This document shows positions 43,906 through 53,118 of a stretch of DNA of 64,000 bases, in pieces (positions within the stretch are counted from its first letter, which is position 1; each line of letters begins with the position of its first letter). Origin of the DNA: Breznakibacter sp047600785. GTDB lineage: Bacteria; Bacteroidota; Bacteroidia; Bacteroidales; Marinilabiliaceae. Made by a program: the position numbers and the translations under genes. Under the pieces are notes generated by a model. The model saw nothing but the letters and a program-made list of their open reading frames with translations, was not told where the DNA came from and did not search any database. Where the stretch lies: assembly GCA_047600785.1 (NCBI GenBank), contig JASGKH010000002.1:930001-994000 (forward strand). Reading direction: 5' to 3'.

Positions 43906-44790
43906 ATGAAGCAAATGGCCCAATGGTGGCAACCACTACATAAAGTCATCCTTATTTATTCGCTCGCAACCTTCTTAATATTACTCTTTACTCCTTTTAC
44001 GCCCAATGATATCAAACAAATGTTTTGGCCACGGCTTTTGGTGATCGGCTATCTGGGACTTTTACCATTTGTTCGTAAGATTGGCAGGACGCTGGCCGAC
44101 GTTTCTGACTTAATTTGGGCATTGGCACTGCTCGGTTTTTTCTATAAAGAGACGGCTATTTTGAACCAAACATTTTACATGTGGGATGTGCTGTTTATTC
44201 AGGCCGATCATTGGTTGACTGGTACCCAACCCAGTTTAGTGTTTTCGTCAGTGCTATCGAGCCGTTGGATTGCCGATGTATTCTATTTGGGGTACTTTTC
44301 CTATTATTTCATGACTGTGGGTGTGTCGTTGATATTTTATCGGAGATGTCAAGATCGTTACAAACAATTGTTCTTCATTATTATTACCTCATTCCTTCTC
44401 TACTATTTATTGTTTGCGTTATTTAAAACCGTAGGTCCACAATTTTATTTTCCAGCACCCAATAATCAGCCCCCTCCAGGAGTCTTTTTTGCGAAAGCAA
44501 TGCATTTTATCCAAAAAATAGGAGAAGTCCCCACAGGGGCGTTCCCGAGTTCGCACGTGGGCATGACAATGGTCTTCCTTTGGCTATCGTTCAAACATTA
44601 CCGGCCCATGTATTGGGTATTGTTGCCTTTTGCGATGTTGCTAATCCCGGCCACCGTATATATCAAAGCTCATTATCTGGTCGATGTACTTGCAGGCATA
44701 ATCAGCGGTTTTATTTTGCTATACCTATCAACGCTTATCTGGAACTTATTAAGCAAAGCTAATCCATCAATCCATGATACAAATCATTGA
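43906..44790 (+). CDS. PAP2-superfamily membrane enzyme (AUR1/inositol-phosphorylceramide-synthase-like)
   Basis: 294 residues with about six transmembrane helices. The PAP2 catalytic motifs are GAFPSSHVGMTMVF (motif 2, with the catalytic His) and KAHYLVDVLAG (motif 3 with the nucleophile-type His). The long N-terminal membrane part and the arrangement resemble the PAP2_3 group, which includes phosphosphingolipid synthases, though plain lipid phosphatases share the motifs. It overlaps the next gene by 17 bases, so the two are translationally linked. Substrate inferred only. Confidence 0.8.
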   Translation: MKQMAQWWQPLHKVILIYSLATFLILLFTPFTPNDIKQMFWPRLLVIGYLGLLPFVRKIGRTLADVSDLIWALALLGFFYKETAILNQTFYMWDVLFIQADHWLTGTQPSLVFSSVLSSRWIADVFYLGYFSYYFMTVGVSLIFYRRCQDRYKQLFFIIITSFLLYYLLFALFKTVGPQFYFPAPNNQPPPGVFFAKAMHFIQKIGEVPTGAFPSSHVGMTMVFLWLSFKHYRPMYWVLLPFAMLLIPATVYIKAHYLVDVLAGIISGFILLYLSTLIWNLLSKANPSIHDTNH

Positions 44791-45900
44791 AGTAAAGACA
44801 GACGGACAACTTCGTAAATTCATTCGTTTACCTTGGAAAATCAATGAGCAACGGCGCAACTGGGTACCACCTTTTTTAAACGACGATAAAAAGCTTTTTT
44901 CCACATCACAAAATCCCGCATTTTCCCATTGCACGACGTTGATGCTTCTTGCCTTGAAAAATGGCAAAACAGTAGGACGTGCCATGGGCATTATCCATCA
45001 TCCCTACAACCGGCAGACGAACCAATCTTGGGCCCGATTTGGGTTTATGGAATCCATCTGCGATAAGCATGTGTTTGAGGCACTGATACAAACCATTGAA
45101 ATATGGGCACTAAAACATCAATGTACCAATCTTATAGGCCCATTCGGATTTTCAGACAAAGATCCCCAGGGTTTTTTATCATACGGATACGACGGCCCCT
45201 GTGTCATTGTGACCAATTGCAACCCTCCGCACATGGTCGATTTGCAAAAGATTTGGGAATGGAAAAATATTTGGATCTGGTACAGTACAAAGTTCCCATT
45301 TCCCAGCGCATCGTTGATGGGTTGAAAAGACTGAACGATAGGGTTATTCAAACCCATCGGTACCAAGTGTATGAGTTTGAGGATACAAAAAAAGTAAAGC
45401 CTTTTATCCATGACGTGTTCGATTTAATGAACCAGACCTATACGCCTATTTTTGGTTATTCGCCCATTACAAAAAACGAAGCCAATGAATTTGCCGAACG
45501 TTTTTTGCCCTTGCTGAACCCACGGTTGATAAAGATTATCACAAATCCACAACATCAGGTCGTAGCCTTTATTGTGGCCATGTCCGATATTGCCGATGGC
45601 CTGAAAAAATCAAACGGAAAGATATGGCCCATCGGATGGTTCCATCTGTTGCGGGCCATGAAAACTTCAAAACGGCTGGTGTTACTGTTAGGGGCCGTTT
45701 CCTCCGATGCCCGCCACAAGGGGTTGGATGCTGTATTGGGCTACCATCTTTTAAGATCGGCACAGCATGAAGGATTTTCTGAACTTGACAGTCATCTAAT
45801 AATGGAGAGCAACTATAAAATGCGCCGTGAAATAGAGCGTTTACAGGGTATGGAGCTCTATAAGCGGTATACCATCTTTCAAAAAGAATTATCAAGGTAA
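44774..45900 (+). pseudogene. GNAT-like acyltransferase-family protein, interrupted by a -1 frameshift
   Basis: The two frames together make 375 residues, the usual length of a family that begins VKTDGQLRKFIRLPWKIN...NWVPPF and contains NLIGPFGFSDKDPQGFLSYG in the centre and LLLGAVSSDARHKGLDAVLGYHLL near the end, the last resembling a GNAT acyl-CoA loop. The first frame breaks after PPHMVDLQK; the other continues KDLGMEKYLDLVQYKVPI. One extra A in the A4 run at 45246-45249 would restore the frame. The first part stops at 45325. The 17-base overlap with the PAP2 gene points to a joint role in lipid metabolism. Confidence 0.8.
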
Positions 45901-46005
45901 CATCATCTATTCAAAAAGGTTAAAAAGCACTAAACTTCTTTATCTGCCGCTGCATCAACCATAAAAATGGCAACCTTTGCAGAATAATTATTCATTATTC
46001 TGATT

Positions 46006-46605
46006 ATGGAATTAAAAGTTCACCCACAGGCAAAGGGATTGATTTTTGATTTGGACGGCACGCTTGTGGACTCCATTAAATTGCACTACGATTCTTACAT
46101 GAAAGCTTTGGAACCTTACGGCATTGGATTTGATATGAAATACATGCTTTCGTTTACCGGAATGCCTACATTGGATTGCAGTGCACAAGTCGTAAAGGAT
46201 TTCAACGTGCCCATATCGGCCCAAGCACTAATGGAAAAAAAAGAACAGTTATTTGCCCAAATGATTCATTTGGTCGAACCGATTGAGCCCGTGATGAAAG
46301 TGGTAAGGGAGTACAAAGGTAAGCTACCCATGGGTATCGGTACCGGATCCGATAGATTTGTCGCACACGAAATAATCAAACGTAACGGGTTGGATAAATA
46401 TTTCGACGCGGTCGTGACATGCGATGACGTGGTAAATCCCAAACCACATCCTGAAACGTTTGTGCGTTGTGCCGAATTGATCGGCGTGAATCCAACCCAA
46501 TGCATGGTATTCGAAGACGGCGAACATGGCATGAGTGCTGCGCGTGAAGCAGGGATGTGGGTGGTAGACGTGAAACCTTATTACGACAAGCCTATCTGGA
46601 ACTAA
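46006..46605 (+). CDS. HAD-superfamily phosphatase (beta-phosphoglucomutase-like)
   Basis: 199 residues. Motif I DLDGTLVDS with the nucleophile Asp, a helical cap (residues about 25-95), motif II GIGTGSDR, motif III lysine in NPKPHPETFV, motif IV VFEDGEHGMSAAREAGM. It could be a beta-phosphoglucomutase or a small phosphatase acting on a sugar phosphate or nucleotide. The neighbouring divergent-facing GntR regulator may relate to sugar use, but no direct link is seen. Confidence 0.9.
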   Translation: MELKVHPQAKGLIFDLDGTLVDSIKLHYDSYMKALEPYGIGFDMKYMLSFTGMPTLDCSAQVVKDFNVPISAQALMEKKEQLFAQMIHLVEPIEPVMKVVREYKGKLPMGIGTGSDRFVAHEIIKRNGLDKYFDAVVTCDDVVNPKPHPETFVRCAELIGVNPTQCMVFEDGEHGMSAAREAGMWVVDVKPYYDKPIWN

Positions 46606-46660
46606 ACGTTTTTCAAGGTTCAGCACCAAAAGCCCCAACGCCGTTTTTTTGCTTTCCGGT

Positions 46661-47656
46661 CTAGAGGGATGCCCTGATAATCAAATCAGTCGGCACATAC
46701 TTTTGCATGCGGTTACCCGTTACCACAAACTGTGCGGCCAGTTCGCCCATTTGGGTAAAATTGGTAGAGATAACCGTGATTCCTTCCTTTACATATTTTT
46801 TCATGGGTGTGTCGTTGTACGAGATAACCCCTAGCGATTTACCGATCAGTAAATTGCGCTCCTGGGCCAAATCAAGCAAGGACGCCAGCGTTCTGTCGCT
46901 CACCAAAAAATACAAATCGCCCTGTTGTGGATTCAATGCTTCTGCATCGTAAAGCATTTCCCCGTTGATGTGGTGGTCGGAGCAAAACTGCTGGAAATAG
47001 TTGATACTTTCCTTGGGATGGTAAGTAAATTCAGGATATAGATAAATGAATCGTTTGTAGCGTTTTATGGAATCAACGTGGCGATGGAAACAACCATAAA
47101 CCGCCATTCCAAAATCCTGGCAAACAAACGATTGGTTGGGCTGTGCATGAATATTCCAGTCAATGACCAGTAATTTGTCGGGATCAATCTGCCCTACAAT
47201 ACGTTGCATATCCGGGTGATCGAAATTCATGACAATGTAATGACTGTACTTTCCAATGGAATGGCGGATAATGTCTTCAAATACACGGATATTATAATGG
47301 TGAAAGTGTAAATCGACCGAGTATCCTGTAGGCAGGGCCTTGCGAAAAGCGCCGTAAAGTACTTCTTTGTATGCTTTGAATGTGTCGAGAAACAGAAACA
47401 CTTTCGATACCTGCCGTGCCACATAATAGCCTTTATTGGGGATTGACTCCACCAAACCTCTGTCTTTTAGCTCAGTATAAGCTTTAAACACTGTATCACG
47501 CGACACATTGCACTTCTTCATCAACAAATTTACCGACGGCAACGAATCGCCAATCTCCAGTTTATTGCTGCGTATTGCATATTCGAAAGCATCGACCAAT
47601 TGAATGAATTTAGGCGTACTTGCACTGTCGATGATGGTTGGGATAAATTGGGACAT
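46661..47656 (-). CDS. GntR-type regulator with LacI-like ligand-binding domain
   Basis: 331 residues. Winged-helix GntR domain at residues 15-80 (GDSLPSVNLLMKKCNVSRDTVFKAYTELKDRGLVES). The rest resembles a periplasmic-binding-protein fold as in LacI regulators (SKVFLFLDTFKAYKEVLYGAF, GKSLGVISYNDTPMKKYVKEGITVISTNFTQMG), so a sugar or sugar phosphate is the likely effector. Several Bacteroidota use this architecture to control monosaccharide operons. The target is not evident here. Confidence 0.9.
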   Translation of the reverse strand: MSQFIPTIIDSASTPKFIQLVDAFEYAIRSNKLEIGDSLPSVNLLMKKCNVSRDTVFKAYTELKDRGLVESIPNKGYYVARQVSKVFLFLDTFKAYKEVLYGAFRKALPTGYSVDLHFHHYNIRVFEDIIRHSIGKYSHYIVMNFDHPDMQRIVGQIDPDKLLVIDWNIHAQPNQSFVCQDFGMAVYGCFHRHVDSIKRYKRFIYLYPEFTYHPKESINYFQQFCSDHHINGEMLYDAEALNPQQGDLYFLVSDRTLASLLDLAQERNLLIGKSLGVISYNDTPMKKYVKEGITVISTNFTQMGELAAQFVVTGNRMQKYVPTDLIIRASL

Positions 47657-47674
47657 TGCTTGCTATATTTCGCC

Positions 47675-47705
47675 CAAAATTAGCCTTAATGTAACATTTG
47701 ACAAA
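47675..47705 (-). promoter_or_regulatory. Promoter of the GntR regulator gene
   Basis: Minus-strand TAATTTTG (47675-47682) with TTTG (47702-47705) 19 bases upstream, 18 bases ahead of the start codon. Confidence 0.6.
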
Positions 47706-47758
47706 ACAGAAAAGCAAATGTCAAAAAGTTAGAGGTTAAATCCCTCAACTCAGCTTTC

Positions 47759-49555
47759 TTAAGCATTATCTTGTAACATCCTGTTAAGCAACCAGGTAGC
47801 ATTCATATTTTGGGCCACCCCCTTTTGAAGTTTATAGTCGAATTGAAGTTGATCATGCTTCACATGCACCTCGAAACAAATATTCTGATAGTTACAAGGA
47901 AACTCTGTTTCCAAATCACCAAGTGCCAAGTCGTGCGTGGCAATAATGCCCGACACATTGTATTCCATCATTTTGAGCAAGAATACCCGCGATCCTTCCA
48001 GCTTATCCTTCGAATTAGTACCCTTGAGGATTTCATCAAGTACAACAAATACGGGCTGCCCGGTTTTCGCCAGCTCGACCAGAGCTCCCAACCTCAATAA
48101 TTCTGCCTGAAAATACGACACATGTTTTTCCAGATTATCGACGGTACGCATGCTGCTAAACATCGCCATGGGCATGAATGCAAACGATTCGGCACAAACC
48201 GGCGCTCCGCAGGCGGCCAATACCATGTTCACTCCAACCGTGCGTAAAAACGTACTTTTCCCGGCCATATTGGCTCCGGTAGTAATATAAAAAAAGTTCA
48301 TCCGATCAATGGAAAAATCGTTGCAAACACGTTCATGGCCCATGATTAACGGGTGTCCCAACGCTTTTGCGTCCATGATTGTATGGGGTACCACTTGGGG
48401 AATCGAGAAATCAGGATGATTATAAGCAAAATTTCCCAATGACACCAACACATCCAATTGGGCAATGGCATTATTGTAACATTCTATACGACTGGCATAT
48501 ATATCCATCCATTTATTGTAACGCATCAATAAAAAAATATCATTGAGCAAAAAGCCGTTGAGTGCCACGGTAACCAGCACATTGCCTCTGCGATCGAAAC
48601 TCGCTAATAACTTTCGCAACTTATCGAAAGCTTCTAAGGCATGGTGCTCCTCTGCCACCAGGTTCGTCACCAGGCTACCAACAAATCTTTTGTTCAAATT
48701 CGCTTTATTGCTGTGGATATGCATCAATAAATCGTGGTAATTCCCGGCCACTTTCGATGTGCCTGTTAATGCACGGTACACAAAATTGATTTCCCGTAAC
48801 CAGAATACGATTACAAAAAGGTTGATACAAAATAACAACAACCATCCAAAATACCCCCAGAGACCAATCATGTTCCCTATCAATGCGGCCATTGCTGCCC
48901 CGACAAGTCCCAGAAACATGAATTTATGCCAAGTCCGGAAACCGATTTTTTGTGTTTGGCGAAAATGGAGAATCAACGGTGCCATTGTTAAGTGTCCCAA
49001 CAATCCAATTGCCACAAACTTTAAACGCCAATCGACCTGGTCTTTCAAGCACGCCACAGCTTCCTGGCGTTCAACGACCATTTGTTTAGCCACATCGGTT
49101 TTTTGGAGCCATTGCGCCAATTCATGTTTTCCTTCCACCGTAACAGTACGGTTGAGCGCTGCAAATAGTCCTCCTCTGGCAAACAAATCCAAATCAACAG
49201 CATATGGGTGATCGGCCGATAAATATTCTGTCCCGCAGGAAAAAGGGCTGTAATCGCCTTTCAAAGCTCCAATCTCATTGTGCAGGACCATGTTGAACTG
49301 TTTTAGAAACTTCAACCGATGCAAAAAACGACCATCAAACTTATGCAACAATGCAAAAAAGGCAGCACATGCCAATATGGCTACCATGAATAGTGTTTGA
49401 TGTGTTGAAATCCACTTGTAACCAACGAACAACAATACTGCCACAACAACAAGCTTCGATACCACCAAAACCACGTTCAGCGTTTTGAGCCTGGATAGTT
49501 CCAGATCGGTCTCACCAATCTTTTGGCGGTACACCTGAGTAAATGTATCCATCAT
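47759..49555 (-). CDS. Membrane-anchored MutS-like ATPase
   Basis: I start at one of two adjacent ATGs at 49555/49552 (MDTFTQVYRQKIGETDLE), giving about 598 residues; an ATG at 49651 would lie inside the terminator hairpin of the gene before. Two hydrophobic hairpins at about residues 30-75 and 205-260 are membrane helices. Then a MutS core-like helical region (KLRKLLASFDRRGNVLVTVALNGF) and a MutS ATPase domain: Walker A TGANMAGKSTFLRTVG, Walker B VFVVLDEILKGTNSKDK, H-loop IIATHDLALGDLE. There is no mismatch-recognition domain and no Smr domain. Function of this Bacteroidota family is unknown. Confidence 0.88.
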   Translation of the reverse strand: MMDTFTQVYRQKIGETDLELSRLKTLNVVLVVSKLVVVAVLLFVGYKWISTHQTLFMVAILACAAFFALLHKFDGRFLHRLKFLKQFNMVLHNEIGALKGDYSPFSCGTEYLSADHPYAVDLDLFARGGLFAALNRTVTVEGKHELAQWLQKTDVAKQMVVERQEAVACLKDQVDWRLKFVAIGLLGHLTMAPLILHFRQTQKIGFRTWHKFMFLGLVGAAMAALIGNMIGLWGYFGWLLLFCINLFVIVFWLREINFVYRALTGTSKVAGNYHDLLMHIHSNKANLNKRFVGSLVTNLVAEEHHALEAFDKLRKLLASFDRRGNVLVTVALNGFLLNDIFLLMRYNKWMDIYASRIECYNNAIAQLDVLVSLGNFAYNHPDFSIPQVVPHTIMDAKALGHPLIMGHERVCNDFSIDRMNFFYITTGANMAGKSTFLRTVGVNMVLAACGAPVCAESFAFMPMAMFSSMRTVDNLEKHVSYFQAELLRLGALVELAKTGQPVFVVLDEILKGTNSKDKLEGSRVFLLKMMEYNVSGIIATHDLALGDLETEFPCNYQNICFEVHVKHDQLQFDYKLQKGVAQNMNATWLLNRMLQDNA

Positions 49556-49646
49556 CCTGTTTTTAGCGAAAATACCTAAAGTTCCGTCAAAACCTATCGG
49601 TGCTAAGTTTTGTGCAGACATCCCGCCATCGGACATTAGATTATTA

Positions 49647-49683
49647 AACACCGATGGCGTCGGTTTGCGACGCCATCGGTGTT
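49647..49683 (-). terminator. Terminator of the pectinesterase gene
   Basis: Sixteen-bp perfect stem aacaccgatggcgtcg / cgacgccatcggtgtt with a 5-base loop, 17 bases past the pectinesterase stop. The T-tract on the minus strand is short (tttaat). Confidence 0.7.
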
Positions 49684-49699
49684 ACTGACAATTCATTTG

Positions 49700-50680
49700 T
49701 TATAGAACATTATTATTTACCCCAAAGCTTTTGTCGGGCATCCAATCATCAAATATATTTTTCAGGGTGTACGTCGCAGCTTCGTCCGGTGTAAGCTGGC
49801 GTGACCATACGACCCTGGAACCAGCACGTGCCCCTTCGCCTCTATTGTCGTATTCAAGAAATCTGGCGGTAGATTCGTTCGAGACCTTCCCCCAGTTATC
49901 CCAACCTTCGGGCTTAATTACGTTGCCCAAATCGCAACCGATAAAGGCCACTTTGGCATAAGGCCGCCATGGACGGCCTAAATTATGAGTGGCTTTACCT
50001 TGTCCCCATATTTTGCAATTAAGGAATACGAACCCAAACGGCGTTTCGTCCAATGTCGATGCGGCAGTGACCCAACCAGTAGCCTTACAAAAAATTTCGC
50101 ATTGGTCGAATACACAGGTGGACCACCCAAATATAAAATCGACCGTCCCCTCAATGTAACATTTATAATAATACTGGCGGCTTTTTTCCCCATGCGGATA
50201 AAGCGTATCCTGGTTTCCTAAAAAACGACAATTCACAAACGACGCCATATCGCCATCAATCCTCACGGCTACTGCTTGTCCTACAGGACCAGCCGAATTC
50301 TCAAACGTAATATTCTCAGCATAAAAGCCATCGCCGTCCACAAAAAAACTCGATGATGCCGATGTACCCATCTCCTCTCCAAAACGGTTTTTTCCTTGGG
50401 CATAATCATCGTACGTCAAAATGGTTTTGTTGACATCTTCGCCAACGAACGTTACATTGGTCTTGTTCGACGGGAGATGGAGTTTTTCCTTGTAGACACC
50501 ATTTTTGATAAAAATAACCGTGCGTGCTTTACGCAAATGGGGTACTGCATCGATAGCTTGTTGCACGGATGTAAAATCGCCAGAGCCATCAATGGCTACC
50601 ACGAAACCGGGTTGGGGATTTTGTGCCATGGCTGTGACACAAACGACAAACAAATTTTGAATAAAAAATAGTCTACTCAT
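49700..50680 (-). CDS. Pectinesterase (carbohydrate esterase family 8), secreted
   Basis: 326 residues from the ATG at 50680, which starts a signal peptide ending VCVTAMAQ; a longer start would overlap the gene before. Right-handed beta-helix with GDFTSVQQAIDAVP at the N-terminus and the catalytic motifs GNQDTLY, GTVDFIFG (nucleophile Asp) and GRPWRPYAKV (Arg). It removes methyl esters from pectin. It lies 7 bases behind a secreted nitroreductase-family gene, so the two are probably cotranscribed. No other pectin genes are in the window. Confidence 0.93.
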   Translation of the reverse strand: MSRLFFIQNLFVVCVTAMAQNPQPGFVVAIDGSGDFTSVQQAIDAVPHLRKARTVIFIKNGVYKEKLHLPSNKTNVTFVGEDVNKTILTYDDYAQGKNRFGEEMGTSASSSFFVDGDGFYAENITFENSAGPVGQAVAVRIDGDMASFVNCRFLGNQDTLYPHGEKSRQYYYKCYIEGTVDFIFGWSTCVFDQCEIFCKATGWVTAASTLDETPFGFVFLNCKIWGQGKATHNLGRPWRPYAKVAFIGCDLGNVIKPEGWDNWGKVSNESTARFLEYDNRGEGARAGSRVVWSRQLTPDEAATYTLKNIFDDWMPDKSFGVNNNVL

Positions 50681-50687
50681 AAAAAAA

Positions 50688-51329
50688 TTACTTTTTCCCA
50701 TACCCTACAGGATGATTGAGAAGCACCTTGCTGTGTTCACCCAGTTTCAATACAGACGTTAGTTTTTCGGTATCCATTGACGCACGCGGTCTTGTTCCAA
50801 TACCTACCGATGCACAAAAAAGCGAGATATTTTGTGACACAATGCCCACGTCAATCGCCGCCCAGGTATTTCGTAATGTTTCATCCCCTCTGGGGAATTT
50901 CGACGTGTCGGCTACTAACAAGCAAATCAACGGTGCATTGGCCGCCCAGGTCTGCATACCGGCTACCAGATTACGGTAATCGCCCTCTGCCACGGGATTT
51001 AGCACATGCGCCTGGGCATCGTACAAATAAATACCATGCGATGTGCACATATAAACGGCCACTTCTTGCGTATTCATGGCCGAAGGCGCCGTTCTTTTAC
51101 CCGATTGGGGCCGGTTAATGCCATTGGCGGCCCACAACAAGTCAGACATATCACGCAACGATAACATGGTGGTATCGAAGTTCTGCACCGAAGCCCTTTC
51201 CGAAAAAGCCATCATGGCATTTTTTCCTCGTGACAAATCGGGCCTAAGCAATTCAATGGGCTTTAATGCTTGTCCATATCCGTAAAGACCAACAAGCATG
51301 AGTCCCGAAAATAATGCAATTTTCTTCAT
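50688..51329 (-). CDS. Exported nitroreductase-family protein (SagB/ThcOx type)
   Basis: 213 residues with a signal peptide (KKIALFSGLMLVGLYGYGQ). FMN-dependent nitroreductase fold: FSERASVQNFDTTMLSLRDMSDLLWAANGINRP at the N-terminus (R in the FMN site), the central TWAAIDVGIVSQNISLFCASVGIGTRPRASMD and the closing HPVGYGKK. An exported enzyme of this type is odd, as FMN must be loaded outside or by special transfer, but such forms occur in Bacteroidota. Role unknown. Confidence 0.85.
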   Translation of the reverse strand: MKKIALFSGLMLVGLYGYGQALKPIELLRPDLSRGKNAMMAFSERASVQNFDTTMLSLRDMSDLLWAANGINRPQSGKRTAPSAMNTQEVAVYMCTSHGIYLYDAQAHVLNPVAEGDYRNLVAGMQTWAANAPLICLLVADTSKFPRGDETLRNTWAAIDVGIVSQNISLFCASVGIGTRPRASMDTEKLTSVLKLGEHSKVLLNHPVGYGKK

Positions 51330-51363
51330 TCCTAAATATTTGAGTTATTCTGAGATGCCTCTG

Positions 51364-52032
51364 TCAATCGTTTTTTGCCACAAAATGACGCCAGATCCGC
51401 CCCTTTTCAATGCCTCCGTTCACAGTGTCTTCAATGGACCAATACAAAACCTTTCGAAATTGGCCTTCTAAATCAAACTTCACCAGCATTCCTGAATAAT
51501 TTCCTTTCACGGGCAAAAATTGCAGCGGGTGCGTGGTAAAGTCCCTTGTCTCTTCATCATCCACTTCGTCGCCGTAAAGTACGCGAACTTTACAATTAGG
51601 TGGCGACACCAGCCGAAGTTGCTGAAAGTAGGGTTCGTTTGTCACCACGGTATCAATGTAAAGCACGTCATTATCCAAGTAAGCGAGCCCGCAACCACCC
51701 GATTCTGTGAACTGTCCCTTGCCGCTATAAAAGCGGTAATAACGCAACGAATCATTCAGGAAAAAGGCGTACTTCCGAATGTCCCCATTCGGATAATAAG
51801 TGAAACTTTCTATTTCGGAAGCACCAGATAGTCCATTGTATTTTAATGACTTATAATATAATGTACCATTTTCGTAACGACCTACACGAATTGAATCGCC
51901 AATGCTTTGATACGTTACCGTGTAGGATGTGCCGTCGGGTAGCTGAATGATTTCCTTATCGTTGCTTTTGCAGTTCATCAAAACTGACACTGCCGCAATG
52001 GCAATAAGTAATACCAAACCAAGTCTTTTCAT
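51364..52032 (-). CDS. Hypothetical lipoprotein
   Basis: 222 residues. Lipoprotein signal KRLGLVLLIAIAAVSVLMNC with Cys21. The remainder is beta-rich, with repeated Tyr/Gly patterns such as YENGTLYYKSLKYNG and SFTYYPNGDIRKYAFF that resemble MORN/toxin-antitoxin-antidote-like hairpin repeats (G-x-x-x-x-Y). I did not recognise a named family. A -7-like box (TATTTTTG on the minus strand at 52060-52067) lies 27 bases upstream. Confidence 0.7.
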   Translation of the reverse strand: MKRLGLVLLIAIAAVSVLMNCKSNDKEIIQLPDGTSYTVTYQSIGDSIRVGRYENGTLYYKSLKYNGLSGASEIESFTYYPNGDIRKYAFFLNDSLRYYRFYSGKGQFTESGGCGLAYLDNDVLYIDTVVTNEPYFQQLRLVSPPNCKVRVLYGDEVDDEETRDFTTHPLQFLPVKGNYSGMLVKFDLEGQFRKVLYWSIEDTVNGGIEKGRIWRHFVAKND

Positions 52033-52153
52033 TTTTATACAAAAGTTTGTGAGGGATCACAAAAATAACCGAAAAACAACGTTGGAAAATCCTTTTCGCC
52101 TGCAAAAAGCCAGAATCAATGCATTTTTCTAAATTTGGCAAAAAATGTAGCTT

Positions 52154-52396
52154 ATGCCTCCCTTTCAAAGTAATGGAATTGATCCTAAAATACTTATTGA
52201 ACTCGTAACCGTCCGGATGCCCTTTGGTAAATATAAAGACCGGATATTGGCCGACCTGCCCGAGCCTTATCTGATGTGGTTCCAGCAAAAGGGTTTTCCC
52301 GCAGGAAAACTTGGCATGCAACTAAATACGCTATACGAAATAAAACTGAACGGATTGGAGCATTTGCTGGCCCCATTGCGCAAAGGGTTACCCTAA
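52154..52396 (+). CDS. DUF3820 family protein
   Basis: 80 residues. The conserved DUF3820 core is VTVRMPFGKYKDRILADLPEPYLMWFQQKGFPAGKLGMQL, about residues 18-57. It is a short cytoplasmic family related to putative quorum-sensing-regulated or exonuclease-linked modules; no proven function. A possible -7 box TAAATTTG lies at 52130-52137. Its stop is followed by the terminator of the converging yceI-like gene. Confidence 0.85.
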   Translation: MPPFQSNGIDPKILIELVTVRMPFGKYKDRILADLPEPYLMWFQQKGFPAGKLGMQLNTLYEIKLNGLEHLLAPLRKGLP

Positions 52397-52428
52397 AAAC
52401 AAAAAAGGGCCGCCAAACGGCAGCCCTT
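52396..52428 (-). terminator. Terminator of the YceI gene
   Basis: Stem aagggccgcc / ggcagccctt with one mismatch and loop aaac. On the minus strand a T-rich run (reverse of aaaaacaaaaaa) follows. Confidence 0.8.
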
Positions 52429-52448
52429 CCCTTTCCCTTGTCAACCAA

Positions 52449-53006
52449 TCACAATGTCAACTTCACGTCAAGGGTGAATTCGTCGTAAATCATTTTGTCG
52501 CCTAAGCTGTCAAAAAATTTGCCAGAACCATACTTAATACCGTATTTGGTTCGATCCACGCCAATGGTTGCGGTATAGCCGGTAGCGGTTTTTACTGCTT
52601 TAAAAGCAATGGGATGTGTAACGCCTTTAATGGTCAGCTGGCCATTTAAGGTTGCTTCGTTGTTCACGAATGCCCCACCTTGGACTACCAATTCGGCAGT
52701 TTTGTATTTGTCAACGGAAAAGAAATCATCAGATTTTAGGTGCCCCAAAAGTTTATCGTTCCATTCGCCGGGCTCAAGGTCTTTTACGTTGATAGTGGTC
52801 ATATCAATCACAAATTTGCCACTTACCACTTTGTTGTTTTTCACATCCAGTTCGCCGCTCTTCAGCGATACGTATCCCCAGTGCTCACCGGATACTTTCT
52901 TTCCGGTCCATTTAAGCTCGGATTTCGATGCATCGAATTTTACAGACTGAGCAAATCCGCTCACGGCTACCATAAGGGCAACAACCAACAAACTCATCTT
53001 TTTCAT
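52449..53006 (-). CDS. YceI-family periplasmic lipid-binding protein
   Basis: 185 residues with a signal peptide (KKMSLLVVALMVAVSGFAQ). The lipocalin-like YceI barrel is shown by SVKFDASKSELKWTGKKVSGEHWGYVSLKSGELDV, IDMTTINVKDL, HLKSDDFFSVDKYKTAELVV, QLTIKGVTHPIAFK and DRTKYGIKYGSGKFFDSLGDKMIYDEF. It binds isoprenoid or similar lipids in the periplasm. Single gene, closed by a terminator. Confidence 0.95.
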   Translation of the reverse strand: MKKMSLLVVALMVAVSGFAQSVKFDASKSELKWTGKKVSGEHWGYVSLKSGELDVKNNKVVSGKFVIDMTTINVKDLEPGEWNDKLLGHLKSDDFFSVDKYKTAELVVQGGAFVNNEATLNGQLTIKGVTHPIAFKAVKTATGYTATIGVDRTKYGIKYGSGKFFDSLGDKMIYDEFTLDVKLTL

Positions 53007-53118
53007 AACAATAATTTTAGATTATCAAACATTTATAAAATAGTTACAAATTGAAATTCTTCATCATATCCCTAACAAACAGCCTTGGACAAAAAATGTT
53101 TTCGGATTAAAGGAACGT

